Assembly: GCA_963920705.1 (NCBI GenBank)
Contig: CAWUCO010000227.1
Coordinates: 310,001 to 374,000, forward strand
DNA: 64,000 bases
Direction: 5' to 3'
Source of the DNA: Odiellus spinosus
Lineage: Eukaryota > Arthropoda > Arachnida > Opiliones > Phalangiidae
Position 1 is the stretch's first letter; each line of letters begins with the position of its first letter. The notes under the pieces are model-generated. The model was not told the origin of the DNA. It ran no database searches and worked only from the letters and a program-made list of their open reading frames with translations. Below are positions 30,400-42,225 of the stretch, piece after piece. The position numbers were made by a program, and so were the translations under genes.

Positions 30400-31235
30400 T
30401 GTCGCTATAATGGGTGTCAGCGCCTGAGAAATTGGGTTTTAAAGGCCTGGCGGGGATTTGATCCGAGTTTACAAATAATGAAATATAGTTTAATCCAAAA
30501 TTCGCAAAATTGAAAGGGTTGGTCTCCAGATCACCCATTTGTGATTTCCGAGATAAAGATTTTCAATAGACGTGGTCAGGAGATGGGGCGAAATTGTAAA
30601 TATCTTTGTTTCCGTTCGGGTGTAAGGGTATTGGGCGGGCTTCGCTGTTAAAGCTCGTTCGTGGGCTAATAAAATTTATGGCGCCACCTGGACTTTAGGA
30701 ACATAAAGAACGGCTTCTAGAATGTGTGATTTATAACCGCCGTTCCCGGCGGGCTTTTTCCCTAACAAACAAAAACTAGGTATGCTTTTATGCAATTTCA
30801 GTTTAAGGTGAACCCCGTTGAGAAGATATTTGGAGATATTGAAAAAGTCTAAGGAGTATCACCCGTGTATGTTGTTAACGCTGAAAGTAGCGAATTGTAT
30901 CCGTATTGGTTGGCAGAGGGCGTTACTAGACAATCGCCTACGTCGTAAATGTCAATGCGTTCATATTGCGAATGCAGAAAATTATTAATAGGTCCAACGT
31001 TATCAGTATCAATAAGGTCAGACCCGTCATTCTTTGTAATTTTATTTCGGGTGTATAGCATAATAAGTGACGTATCGATGTACTCGTCATTGTTAGCTCA
31101 AATTTCAAATTCTATTGGTTGATCACCTTTGAGGGAAGTAAATGGCGGATACGTTACAGTTTTAATGCGTTCAATCGAAGTTTGAATTGGGGGCACCGTA
31201 AAAACGTCTAACGCTGAATTGACGACTTCGCCCAT
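30400..31235 (-). pseudogene. Polinton major capsid protein, decayed (block 1)
   Basis: The ATG at 31,235 opens a frame that matches the double-jelly-roll capsid family of Mavericks/Polintons (animal proteins often named F54H12.2-like): a TSLKGDQPIEFEI-type start, then NKITKNDGSDL, NNFLHSQYERID and LVTPSANQYGY. An in-frame stop lies at 31,098-31,100 and an indel near 30,950. The central part is mostly missing. DNA at 30,420-30,560 matches the C-terminal capsid segment of block 2 and 30,540-30,800 matches block 2's middle. In a virus this protein builds the icosahedral shell; this copy is dead. Confidence 0.7.
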
Positions 31236-31317
31236 TTTTATCTTGAAAATATGTCAAGAGCCGTACGGAATGCGAGCTGACGCTTAACTGATCTAGATCG
31301 CTGTTTGCCGGCGCTCT

Positions 31318-31701
31318 TTATAGCTTTTTTCCACTTTTTTGAGACTTTTTTAACAGTTTTTCTTTTTTTCGCGGTTTTCCGGAGCCATACTGTTTTCGGA
31401 CTTCGTCTAATGTTTCGGTACCACGCCGCTTAACGGCCTCTTGCAGGTTTTGGCCACTCATGACGTCATTAAAAACGAGCTTGCCAGTCCCTAATAGCTT
31501 TTTACCGACAAATTTTGCGCCGATATAAAGAATAGGGTCGATATAGCGGCCAAAGCGGGCTAAAATATTACCAATTCCGTGCCCCCGCTGGTAAGCTCGC
31601 CCAATATACACGGGCCCTGCACCATTACCCGCTTGGCCCTGCGCCTGAGCCAAGTAATATTGGCTATAGCTGCACCTTTCTAAGTTAGCCGTCCGCCGCA
31701 T
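31318..31701 (-). CDS. Small basic Polinton virion protein (PX-like), block 1
   Basis: A 127-codon intact ORF, about 80% identical to the 47,889-48,272 ORF. N-terminal SQYYLAQ, a Gly-rich stretch (YQRGHGIGNILARF), an amphipathic segment through KFVGKKLLGTG, then a very basic Lys/Arg tail. Similar short basic, amphipathic proteins next to the capsid gene in Polintons and adintoviruses have been compared with adenovirus core/membrane-active proteins (pX or pVI). It lies between the penton-like gene and the capsid gene, the same order as in block 2. Function is inferred from context. Confidence 0.65.
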   Translation of the reverse strand: MRRTANLERCSYSQYYLAQAQGQAGNGAGPVYIGRAYQRGHGIGNILARFGRYIDPILYIGAKFVGKKLLGTGKLVFNDVMSGQNLQEAVKRRGTETLDEVRKQYGSGKPRKKEKLLKKSQKSGKKL

Positions 31702-31737
31702 TGTCTCAAGTGTACTACACAGGACAGTGTCCCGTAC

Positions 31738-32430
31738 TCAAATGGCGCGAGCTCGCCGAGATGATCTCTTATATGTACGGTAATAATACGAGGAAACAAA
31801 GGTCTTTACTACGGAATTCCCGTAATTGGTGTTTTCAACGGGAATAATTCTTAAAAGAGGGACTAAGGAATCTCCCACTATTACATTGTCTACAATATCT
31901 GTATAAATGTACAATTGAGAAGGGATATGGCAGTCAATACGCGCTTGTTTTTCGGCCCGCCCGTTTACATGTTCGGAATCTTCGTAACCCATGATATCTG
32001 CTATACCGCGAGGGATGGTCAAAATAGGTTCAATTGAACCAGTCGTTTTAGTCTTTAGGTTGATATAACCAGTCGTAGCGTCATGGAGAAAGCACGCGTT
32101 ATTCTTAAGGCAGATTTCAACGTCATTAATGACGCCTAATAAATGGTCAATCGATTGATAATGACCGGGGGGCACGTCGATCATACCGAGTTTCGTAACT
32201 TTACCCCGCGGAGGTCGAGACGTTGTGTGACGTAGGACGTTTACTTCAACACCGGTGTCCTTTTTCACGTTGAAAAAACTAGACGTATATATTAGTTCGA
32301 CCAAAGCGCATTCCCACGACCCCTTGAGGGAAATTGGATTTGGTAGTTTCGTGACGTATGAAGCCATTGTGTTGTCGGGGAAAATATCCATTGACGTATC
32401 ACTTGGGAGCGTTAGGTAAAAGTCTGACAT
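31738..32430 (-). CDS. Polinton penton-like minor capsid protein, C-terminus altered (block 1)
   Basis: I start at the ATG at 32,430 (MSDFYLTLPSDTSMDIFPDN); the frame is open 18 codons further upstream inside the integrase gene. It matches the 48,256-49,026 protein throughout: SYVTKLPNPI, CALVELIYTS, IPRGIADIMGYE and SLVPLLRIIPVENTNYG. The family belongs to the minor capsid/penton group of Polintons. The last about 40 residues of the block 2 protein are missing: a deletion near 31,780 replaces them with a short Arg-rich tail, so the vertex protein is probably defective. Confidence 0.7.
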   Translation of the reverse strand: MSDFYLTLPSDTSMDIFPDNTMASYVTKLPNPISLKGSWECALVELIYTSSFFNVKKDTGVEVNVLRHTTSRPPRGKVTKLGMIDVPPGHYQSIDHLLGVINDVEICLKNNACFLHDATTGYINLKTKTTGSIEPILTIPRGIADIMGYEDSEHVNGRAEKQARIDCHIPSQLYIYTDIVDNVIVGDSLVPLLRIIPVENTNYGNSVVKTFVSSYYYRTYKRSSRRARAI

Positions 32431-33490
32431 TATCGCTACTAACCCAACAATTCTGCTCTTTAGGTAGGTCAATAAATGAAACAAAATATTCCAATTTCCC
32501 TTTCCGTTTCCTTTTCTTCAGAATTTTGTCTATACTGTACAGTTTGGATACCTTGGTTCTAATGAGTTGAAAAGCGTAAAAGAACCCCGTTAAATCTTGA
32601 CCATTGTAGTCTTGAAGCCTATACAAATGTGGCGTCTTGTTTTCTAGTACCCCAGTTATTTTAAATACTTCGACCGAGAAATTGGCTTCGAGACCTTTAG
32701 CGTAAACCGAACGAAATTTATTAATTCTGACATGGTCACCAGTTTTAAATTTAGCGGGCTTGACTTTAAGTTTTTTAGCAATCACGTAGATATTACGATA
32801 AACTTGTAAAATGTTTCCACTATGGACTTGATCAGGTGCCATTTTAATCGTTGAATGCTTGGCCCCGTTGTACGCGGAGATTAAAGTTTGAAGAATCTCA
32901 ATGTAACGCCGGGTATTGTTATGCGTGAAATAACGGAACATTCTCCCTTTGATAGTACGATTAAGCCTTTCAATGAAGGGGGCGTGGTGCGGTTCTGATA
33001 CCATGGCGATAAATTTAACATTACTTTTCTTTAGCAAGGCTTGCACTTTAGTGTTTAAAAACTCCGTCCCACTATCACTATAGATGGCGCGCGGGACGCT
33101 ATCGGCGAAAATCTCCTTCAGACCTCGAACGACCTCATCGCCGCTCTTACTCTTTAAAGGGATACTGTATGCTTTTCGCGAGAAGCAATCGATACCCATT
33201 AACAAATATTTATAGGAATCATTATATTTTGCGATTGATGCATGTCTGCCAGGTCGATTTCAAACCTGTCGCCAATATTGGTCACGGGGATTTTTCTTCG
33301 TTTAAATTTCTTTCTAGCCTTGACGTGAAGTGTATAAGCTTCAGAACCTTCCAGAAATTCTTTCACATTCTCCCTTGAAATACCTTTATCTTTAACGACC
33401 TGGTATAATTTTCGATACTCGAAAATGACGCCGGATTACTTTCATCAAAATAAATTCCTTCTAGGGTGCTGATTTGGTCGTTTTGAACGT
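32399..33490 (-). pseudogene. Polinton integrase with chromodomain, frameshifted (block 1)
   Basis: Main frame 33,205-32,399 (268 codons) holds the rve catalytic core from MGIDCFSRKAYSIPLKS through YSDSGTEFLN (second Asp) and APFIERLNRT (Glu), followed by a C-terminal region with a chromodomain-like segment (YSIDKILKKRKRKGKLEYFV). The N-terminal part with the first catalytic Asp lies at about 33,490-33,210 in another frame, so there is a frameshift near 33,215. Polinton integrases of this type join element ends to host DNA. The 3' end overlaps the start of the penton-like gene by about 31 bp. Confidence 0.75.
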
Positions 33491-33655
33491 TAGCCATTCT
33501 TGGGAGTTGGGGCTTTTATGTGGTAGCCCGAGCCGTTTTCTAATTGTGTGTACAGTTTTGCTGGTAATTTTCGTGGGCGGCTTTTTCGCTTTGCGTAAAC
33601 TTAATTTTAAGGGCGTAGAACGGGTCGGTGTTGTGGAGGGCAACGGGCGTACGGG
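33461..33655 (-). CDS. Basic Polinton ORF fragment (block 1)
   Basis: A 60-codon basic ORF (TPLKLSLRKAKKPPTKITSK). Its first part is the homologue of the C-terminus of the block 2 ORF at 50,147-50,464 (STPLKLRLRKGKKQ). The upstream portion is deleted. No enzymatic motif. Confidence 0.5.
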   Translation of the reverse strand, partial: PVRPLPSTTPTRSTPLKLSLRKAKKPPTKITSKTVHTIRKRLGLPHKSPNSQEWLTFKTTKSAP

Positions 33656-33718
33656 GGTGGTAACGAAGGAGTGTTGCCACTAATTGTCATTTTTCGTCGA
33701 ATTACTAATAATGTGTTT

Positions 33719-34135
33719 CTAAATAAAAACCACTACAGTATACTTTTGCGGTGTTATTTCTCTTTGTTTTTTCAGAACACAAAGAATTATAGCCACGAAA
33801 CAATTTGGGGGAATTTGAAGTATCATTACAATGAAAATGCTTGTTAATAATATCCGATAGTCCACCCATATATCTAAAGTAAAGGTTAAAAACGAGTCAA
33901 GATTCAACATCTTCAAAGTTTGGGTTAAGAACGCAACCTCTCTGAATGTATATAGCGTGTTTATAGCACAGACAGTCCTTGTTAATGCAGTAATGAATAG
34001 AGCCACCGCTTATAGGTAATGAAACTTCGCACACGTCCGAGCACCAGAAACACGGAACCACCTGACGCGTTCGAATCTCCGTCTCCCCGTCCCGGATCAA
34101 GCGTCTAAATTGTTGTCTTGTAAAAGCTGAAAAAT
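33719..34135 (-). pseudogene. Cys-rich small membrane protein, frameshifted
   Basis: The first frame (34,100-33,897, open upstream to about 34,135) has a C-x2-C...C...C-x4-C-x-C arrangement (CFWCSDVC, then HYCINKDCLCYKH), a possible zinc-binding motif. The overlapping frame to 33,719 continues with membrane-like segments (ILLTSIFIVMILQI, then CFVAIILCVL). The frame change near 33,905 suggests one gene with a frameshift. The Cys motif recalls the ORF at 36,367-36,598. Family unknown. Confidence 0.4.
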
Positions 34136-35125
34136 ATTATGTCAGACAACGCCTATAAAACAAAAATACAGTGACCCCGAAATAACAACGTGCTGTTTAC
34201 TACTACCCCGGAAAAGAAAACAGTCTGTACCCTGAGGGTTTTTTTAAGCGGTGATTTTAAAGTACATAAGGCTGTTGGGAATATTTATATTTGGATAAAA
34301 GCCTGATCGAACAAGTACGGTTTTTTCACGCTCGCCGCGGATTATTTTACGATTTGGAGATTTATTTCAACTGTTGACTTTATATACCAGATAAGAAGGT
34401 GTCCCCCCATTTGACATAAAATAGGATTTGGCAATGATTATCTTTTACCCAAAAAAATTATTTCTCGTTTCACCCAATTGCGTTGGCCACAATTCCCGTT
34501 AACCCCAATGTCACTTTCAACCAGGGATTATAGCCTACAATTTTTTTGATAGATTATTGGGATTTCAACGAATGAAGTTTTTTAAAAATGGGTATAAAGA
34601 GGGCTGTTGCTTACTGAAGTTAAGCATATTAAAAATGGAAGCTACGTGGGTTAAGAGTACATCATTAATAATCATAAATGATTATGTACCATAAATGAGT
34701 ATGTACCATATTTGTTGTAGTGATAAATTATATTTTTTGAGTTATAGGTTGGGTTAGGTTAGGTTTACAACTTTTGTAAATAAAAATACGCTTCATATGA
34801 TAAATTTTAGATATATCATGAAATTAAGGCCGAATTAATTAAGGACGTAGAAAGAACCAAATAAAAAAATATAATCTATTCATATAAATATTATATTTCA
34901 GTTGTTTTAGGAGAAATTTATTTGGACGAAATGGGATTTGGGTGAAATGGGAATTGGGTGAAATGTAAATAGAGAAATGGGAATTGAGTAAAATGGGATT
35001 GGGCGAAATGGTAATTGGTTGAAATATTTTGGGTGAAATGGGGGGAATCGGTAAGAAGTTTAAATTATAAATTTTTACACCAACCCGATGTTTGGATTAA
35101 TATTTAAATAATATAAGTTAAAGAG
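34136..35125. other. Non-coding stretch with short tandem repeats
   Basis: No gene seen to 35,125. A degenerate ~15-bp repeat (gaaatgggatttgggt and variants) fills about 34,916-35,045; related text in reverse orientation (tttcacccaattgcg) appears at 34,469-34,484. One ggttgggttaggttaggttt stretch lies at about 34,747-34,766. Confidence 0.5.
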
Positions 35126-35429
35126 ATGGATCAGGGTGTTGAAGAAAAGGATGTGGATCAGGGGGAAACTGATGAAGAGCTGGAGTTTGAAAATGAGTCT
35201 TGGCAAGGGTCTGACTCTGACGAAGACGCGCTCGAGATCGGGTAAACTATACTATTATTATCATAATTAGTTAACTACTGAATTTATGCTAGAAATTGAA
35301 AAATGTTCTTGGAATTTCGAATCTCCAGCCTCCCCTGATCCGGAATACTACAACAATTTCATCGCGAACCAGGCGAAGTTCAATGTTCTAGAAAGGAATA
35401 AGGAAGAAGAAGAAGAAAAAAAGGTCTAG
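35126..35429 (+). CDS. Short acidic ORF pair, probably one spliced gene
   Basis: The first frame (ATG 35,126) encodes a 39-residue very acidic peptide ending at gtaaac, a donor-like site. A second open piece after tctccag (35,329-35,429) encodes ASPDPEYYNNFIANQ and ends in a Glu/Lys run and TAG. The simplest donor and acceptor leave the frame off by one, so the junction is unresolved. A further open piece with PLQNSETTKEVEE (35,601-35,703) may belong too. ASPDP also occurs at the start of the second exon of the 52.4-kb gene. Function unknown. Confidence 0.35.
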
Positions 35430-35779
35430 AAAAAAGCTTTGAGAGCCTGATAGAATACATTGGCGATTAATATAGCAGGTAAGAAGATTAAATTATACTC
35501 TTTGTTTATAACAGCCCATGTAAAAGTGTTTCAACCCTTTTACTTCAAAGCTCGCTGGCTAGTATATAGATAAGGGTAAATTTCTTAACTTATTTTTAGT
35601 GCCTCTGCAAAATTCCGAGACGACTAAAGAGGTTGAAGAGATCTATAATGTTTTAGGGGATGCTTCGTTACCTTATCCTAATTCAGAGAATGAAGCTAGG
35701 GGTAAGGAAAAAAAACAATTTAAATATTTTTTAAAAGCTTCTTTTATTTAAAAACATATTAGTTTTTAATTTTTTTTGG

Positions 35780-36305
35780 CGATTTCGCCCACGCACTTTT
35801 TTTTAAGTTTTAAAGTGTGGAATTCACAAAAGTTCATAGTTTTCCAACACCCAGTCCGCGTGCATACGCACAGTTTCCCGCGCGCACTTCTTATGCGACC
35901 CGGTGTGCATCCCACAGGGGTTCTGAACCCATGGGACGGTGGGGCACCCGTACTTGTCCAAATCCTCAACACGGGTCCCGATTAGCTCGGCCGCTAATAG
36001 TGTTTTCTCGTGCCCCTTGCACAGAATTTTTTTGAAACCTTTCAAGGCTTCACAATGGGGCACGAGACGTTCGTAAGGTAATTTACCCGCATCCCAGTCG
36101 AGCCCGATGAGGTTCGCGATGGCGAAATAGTTTGATATACGAACCGGGGCGGATACCTCACCCAAGGCGTAAGGTGCTCAACCACCTTAGTGAGGTATCC
36201 ATCCCCACACCCGCACTTCATGAAACGAACAGCTGCCATCTCCTTAACAGCAAAGTCTGCTTGGAGCTTCCCCAGGCGGGGGCTGAATACGGGGCGGCCC
36301 CGCAA
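35780..36305 (-). pseudogene. Unknown gene at the right arm of Polinton block 1, frameshifted
   Basis: Two overlapping minus-strand frames, 36,305-36,042 and 36,165-35,824, look like one gene with an indel near 36,165. Text such as FMKCGCGDGYLTKVVEHL, then NYFAIANLIGLDWDAGKLPY and a CGMHTGSHKKCARE stretch. GC content is higher than the surroundings. Its first ~35 bp lie in the inverted arm shared with 29,335-29,575. No family recognised. Confidence 0.45.
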
Positions 36306-36490
36306 GTAGATGAATTCTACGACCAGAATTTCATCCAGTTGATCTATAATATAAACTCCTTTTTAGACTAGACGAAGAAGAAGAGTATATCAGCTGTTTA
36401 GGCTGCGGAAATTTCCATCTCTACGAAGCCGAACACAACGCTAGCCTTCGTGGGTACTATTGTCTCATACCCCACTGCCATCTCTACCTA
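36270..36490 (+). repeat. Right inverted arm flanking Polinton block 1
   Basis: Reverse-complement partner of 29,335-29,575. It contains the start of the minus-strand unknown gene and the start of the plus-strand Cys-rich ORF, i.e. a divergent promoter region duplicated at both ends. Confidence 0.7.
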
Positions 36491-36600
36491 ATAGCTTTTA
36501 TTCATGAGGGTTCTAATCACGTTCATGTTTTTCTTCCCGTATCCGAAAATGAACTGCCTATTTCCCTTAAATTTCTTCGAGGAGTACCTCTACCTTAAAA
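36367..36600 (+). CDS. Small Cys-rich (zinc-ribbon-like) ORF
   Basis: An open frame (no clear ATG) with EEEEYISCLGCGNFHLYEAE, then RGYYCLIPHCHLY: a C-x2-C and C-x4-C/H pattern that could bind zinc. It then runs through AFIHEGSNHVHVFLP to a stop near 36,599. The acceptor-like tttttag just before 36,367 suggests an upstream exon. A decayed inverted copy lies at 29,335-29,480. Function unknown. Confidence 0.4.
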
Positions 36601-39269
36601 AAAAACTATAATATCAATGTTCTAAATCCACCTCCCGAAACTGAGCTAGCAACCACCTTAAACCTTTCTTTTTCTATTGTCTAAAAATTCAACTGTTCTA
36701 CAATTTTACCTCTACAGCTGTTCTATAATTTTACCTCTAAAAATAAGTTTAAGGGGAAGGTACACGCAGATTTTCCCTGGACCCTACTTTAGACACGAAT
36801 TTCTTGGCTTCTAGGATAGATAGACTTATTTAGTTTTTTTATAATAGAACTACAGAAAGATTTGAGTAATTTCCCCGCGCAACATTTGCTTTTTCTCTCG
36901 TAATTAATTTAAATTAACTTCAAATATCACCAAAAAATGAAAAGGTACCCTTACTTAGGTACGATTTCCTCGAAAACGGCTCAAAATATTTTCAAGCGGT
37001 TTTCTGTATCTCATTTTTCAAGGTTAAATACGTAATTTCCCCGCGGGATGTTAATTTAATTAATTACGCTTAAGCGGTAATGACACTTCAAAGGAAGCCT
37101 TTGTTTGAGCGTTATTTACGGTATCAAATAATAGATTTTAATTTTTTCAACGGCATATGCCGTGTAGAGGGAACCTTCCGCTATCTTTACTTTTTTAGAT
37201 TTTAATTTTACCATAATTATTAAAGAAGTTATAAGCTTAATTCCGAGCCGTGTTTTGATATATACGGGTACTAAACCAACTTGTTCAACTTCGCCACCGA
37301 CGTTTCGTGACCTAGATGGCGCTACAAGAATTGCAAGGAGATATGAAGAGTAGGTGAAGAATGGAAACTTTTGGCAGAAATTGTATTGAAATTGAAGTAA
37401 ATTTGAGATACAAATACTTGTTTTTTTTTTTAGAACCGTCAGTTGTTGGGAGATTTTTATGCCCCATGTATGCTAAAAATTAATCTAATTTTAAAAATAT
37501 AATTTAATTTCGCGAGTAAAGGCTTGTTAGATACATAATGGAATATATAAATTTATGAACATATTTTTTTAATTTAAAATAAGATTTTTTAAAGTGCGTA
37601 TTTTACAGTATGTATCATCTTCAGATTTCAGCACGCGTCAACCTAAGCTCCCTTGTTTCTTACCGAAAAGATTTTAGGGAATTAACAGTATGTGTAGTTT
37701 TGATACACGCTGACAAATTAACGTGAAATATAGAATATTTTGATATTTGTGTGATTTTAATCGTGAACTCGTGATTGTGAATTGAAAGATTTGTTTAAGT
37801 GTGATTGGATAGATTTGACGATTATATGGGAATTGAGAGATTTGATGAGTAGATGTAAAAATTGCCGGTAAATGTGCATTTTTAATTTTCAAGTTTTAAA
37901 TTAGTTTTTTCCATTTTCTAGGATTGAGTGGGTTTATATGGAATTTTTTTTTTGGATTTTAAGGGTTTAATGAGTTTTTGAATATTAAGGAAACAATATA
38001 TTTAACTTTTTAAGGATGGAATGGTTTTTTTAACTTGCTGGGATTGAATACTTTTTTAATTTGCTCTGATTGAATAGTTTTTAATTTTAGACGAAAAAGT
38101 TTTAATTAAAAATAATTAAAATTAAGATTATTTTGTATACAAAACGCGTTCGATTTATCATTTTCAAATATATTTTTTAAATGCTTTTGAGAGAAATTAT
38201 TTTGGTTCAAGTGTGATTTGCACCTTCATTCTTGAAAGAGCAGCATTGCCCTAGCCATCCAGATTCACGCCCCCTTATCTTTCCCTCTATTTCCAATTTC
38301 CCTGTCACTTGTGGCTATTGTGTATGCATTTTATTTAGTCAAGCTCAAATCCCCCCCCCGCGTTTTGGCGCAGAAAAATGTTTGTGCACGTGTCTTGTAA
38401 ACGAGTCCTTTCGACGTCATGCCCAGGAGAGCTAGAGTTGGTTTTATTCGACTCTGACAATCACAAATCTTTCTCAGAAAAGTGAATACAATGAAATTTT
38501 TTTCTCGTAAATAAATGGAAGCTTTGGCTGGAGCTCGTTTTAACCACCTGCCTAAGTTCAAGAGAAGTTTGCAAAATGAGAAAAGCTTAGGCAGTGTGAT
38601 ACACAATATTTAATCTCATATACAGGTTGTCAGAGGTAATATAGCGCTAAAGTTAAAACGATTACCTAAAAATTAAGCTTAAAATATATATTTGATATGC
38701 CCTAGGAATATGCATATTCCCCCTTTATCTATAGGTAAACAATCAAAGAAATAATAGTAGCTTAACTTGGTATGTGCTTCTAAGTGCTGCTAAATGATGT
38801 ATAGTAAAGGTACCAATAGGTCAATATGTAAATGAACAAATAATTTAAGTGGTAATAAATAATTTAATCGAACAAAGAAAATATGAAATTATACATAAAT
38901 GTTTTTCCAATGCACATTTTTAAAAGGGAATCGTTTTATCCAATTATATACAGATTATTTAATCGAGAAATAATCTTTCAGTGAAGAAAAACAGTTTCGA
39001 TCAACAGCGTCCGCTATCAAAGGGAATTTTGTAAAGAATTTTAAAAAAGTGAAAGGAATTACAGTAATTATTTTAAATGATGTATATGATTACGCCAAAA
39101 ACTAATTAATATAAAAAGAACGTCATTGATTGGTTATAATTTTTTAAGTTAGTGTGAACTGGGCTTTACATTTTCGTTCTCTAGTGTATATCGAAGCGTG
39201 AATCCCCGCGTTAAGTTACATTCAGCTAAATTTAATAATTAAGTGGTTAAATTTTGTGATATTGAAATT
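36601..39269. other. Non-coding AT-rich stretch
   Basis: No supported gene in 2.6 kb. Features are limited to a duplicated ctacagctgttctataattt motif at 36,695-36,735 and long AT-rich parts. Confidence 0.45.
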
Positions 39270-42225
39270 TTAGCAAAATAATTTACATTTTATATTTGAA
39301 GCGTCGACTGGGAATTGTTGCTTCTTTTTGGATTTCTTTCCCCTGGTTGGAGTTTGTGTTATAATGATTGGTTTAGTTTTTTTCGGCTTTGTATTAGTGC
39401 TATAATTGCATGTATTGCTAGTTGGTGATTTCGTTGATTTACTTTTCGAATTTTTTATTTGGAATTTTATTTTTATTTTATTTTTTTGCGCTGCGATTAT
39501 GCGAGCTTCTTCAACATAATTGGGAATTCTAAATTCCAATTCGCGAGCGAAACGGAAATCAACTATTTCAGGAAGCATACATGTTTTGTAAAATGTTATC
39601 AATTGATTCTTCATTTTAACCTCCCAAAAATTATAATTTCGTGGAATTATTTCGATATGTATGCCTTTCTCAGTGTATATGACGAAATAACAATTTTTTC
39701 TACCAGTTACATGTAACTGTCCTTGGAATTTGATAGTAATAGTCATGGTTTTGTTTAAGTTTAAGCTCTCCTGTTTCTTCGTCTTGTGTGCAAAAAGATT
39801 GTTTTTTCAACGATTTTTGTAGTTTTAATTGCCTTAGATGTTCTGGAATATCTTCCGGGGCAACAGACCTATAGGAGTAGGGGGATTTAACCTCAATAAT
39901 ACTATCTTCTCCGACCAACCCATCCGGCGAAGCCCCTAAAAATCCAAATTCCAAATCAATAAAAATTTCGCAATCTGAGGATTCCAACCCGTGCTGCTCC
40001 AACAAAATTTGTTTAGCTTCAATTTCTCCGTCGTGCCCGTAGTTAAAAATGTATTCCATGCTAGAAGATGGTGGCCTAGGGTAAAGCATGTTTTTAACGA
40101 GGTTTGCAGGTAGAGTAGTTGGCCGAAGTTTACATTCGCTTCCAAAATTAGACGCGGTTAGTCTGTGTTTTCTGTGATCTCCCCACTCTAAGCATTGTCC
40201 TTGTTTCCTAGTTTCCTTTTCAATAGCATATTGTTTTTCAGGTGTTACATGCAACTGATCTAATTTAATTTTGCCCAACTTTTCATTAGTTTCATGTTCC
40301 AAATCATCTTTCCTGGCATTTTCCCCGTAGTGTGCTTGCCCATTTTCTTGGGAAAGGTTTTCAGAGAGGAATGCTTTTTTTCTATTGTAAAATCCCATTT
40401 TGGAACGCTTGGCACTTTCTCGATGTTTACTGAGTCTTAGAGCTCGTCTTTTTAGAATAGGGTTAGGGGTTGATTGAGTTGCTTTTCTATACATTTCTAA
40501 ATGATAGGAAATTCCCAAATTTTTGTTCAATGCCGCCACCGTTACCCTACGCGTGTACGATTGTCGCTTGGTTCTATTTGTTTTCCTCCAATATGTTTAG
40601 CTACAATAGACATTGTGCTCTCTGCTTCATTGCTGGTCAGTCCTGTTATTAACTTATTCGCCTTGTCAGCGACTCTAATGGCTGCAGCTTCTATACCCTT
40701 TTTGATTTCTAGTGGAATCAGGTCCCATTTTGTAAGGCACTCCGGTTTATCACCAGCTTTACAACAGAAACTTTCGTGACATCCAATATGAGAACCATAA
40801 ACATGCTTAGGGGCGTTGAGGATATCTCTTTTCAGCGCTGGGACGGAACGATCTGTACGCGAGTGGTGTGAAATGGCCGACCTTGTCCCATCCCCTAATT
40901 TCTTTATGATAAAATTGGTTAAGACTTTCCCTGTACTATCTTTATCTTTTTTTAAATTAAAAAGAGCTTTCGTATAATTTTTAGTGACGTGATTGGCACA
41001 CTCAATTTTGCTTATTTTGTCACCGTAGACTACTTTATTTTTTAACTCGAAATTAACCGAGGAACCTCCATCTCCAATAAAAATACGATATTGTAAACCA
41101 TACATATCCATGCTGGAATTGAACCCTTCGAGAAGAATCGAAGATTCCATTGCACTAGATGACTTTATCCAGTTTTTAGCGCATTCTTGTTTTACTGGTG
41201 AAAGCCCCCTTTTCTGTATATATGAGCATTGATAACAAAATTTGTTTCTAACACCAATATAAATAATTTTTCCTGTCCTTTCCCCAATGATTACCGCTAA
41301 ACCCGACTTAGCGTTGTAACTGTGACCGTGGCTTCTCTTACACCAGCCTCCATCCACAATTACAGATATAAAACACATGTTTTCGTAAGGCGCTTTGCAA
41401 TAATTACCCGCTTCCGAGGCCAAATTGTACTCTTCCTTTCCCGCCACCATTAGCTTCTCTGTCAGAACATCATTCCACATTTTTCCCAGCCTATTCTCTA
41501 TTTTTGCGAATGTACGTTTAGCCATCACTGGCAAAACAAGAACTGCAAATACCTCATCCAAGTTCGAATAACCCGACCCTATTCCCATGAATCCCCAAAC
41601 TGCTTCATCATTAATCGAAAGTGTGTTGTTGGGTTTTGCTTTGCTTCTCGAAATGTTTTCAACAGTAGAGTCGGTGCAAATATTAATTTCTGTCATACAC
41701 GAAAAACATTCATAAATTAATTTCGAAAATAGTCCCACCCGCACTTCTTTAACAAATTTACAAAAACTTTGGTTTATGCTAGACGTGCAATCAATATTTT
41801 TTCTTTCAGGACATTTTAAATAATGTGTATCCATTAATCTAATCTGGCGGATAAAAAATACAGGATCAACGATCCTCCTTCCTTCCAAAGTAGATTTATT
41901 TAAACCTGGGTCTAATTCAACGCTTTCACTATCAAAATCCAAGTTAGAACTCGTTTTATCCAAAATCTTCTCAATGCAGGGAGTCGAATGGAAAACTATT
42001 TGTTCACTAATATTATTGGCGTTTCCAGCTTTTCTCGGCGATTATACATGGTGAAGGTCATCTTGCAAATCATTCATTCGAGTCAATTCACAAGAGGAGT
42101 GTCTTGAAAAAAATCTTATTCCATTTCCCAGCTCCGAATCATCTGGAATAGTCATCAAATTCTTTTCCTGCGCTAAATCCTCTGGTACAGATATTGAATC
42201 GTATCCCAGCACCGAATCATCTGGA
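39270..42225 (-). pseudogene. Mutator-like domain plus YqaJ nuclease protein, two frameshifts
   Basis: The minus-strand gene begins with acidic repeats (PDDSELG-like, 42,225-41,970). Then comes a long frame (41,963-40,542) resembling the Mutator-like transposase domain found with YqaJ in animal mobile genes: ISVIVDGGWCKRSHGHSYNA, GERTGKIIYIGVRNKFC, ECANHVTKNYTKAL and HIGCHESFC. The next frame (40,539-39,700) holds the YqaJ exonuclease core: HRLTASNFG, YGHDGEIEAKQ, GFLGASPDGLV and IIEVKSPYS, with the Asp and Glu-x-Lys catalytic residues kept. The last piece (39,746-39,270) continues GQLHVTGRKNCYFVIYT and a Lys-rich tail. Single frameshifts near 40,550 and 39,735 break it. The YqaJ part would be a DNA exonuclease/recombinase; the host role of this family is not known to me. 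Confidence 0.75.

Noticed and set aside
34745..34770. Telomere-like ggttaggtt repeats
   Set aside because: Only two or three units; too short to mean a telomeric tract.
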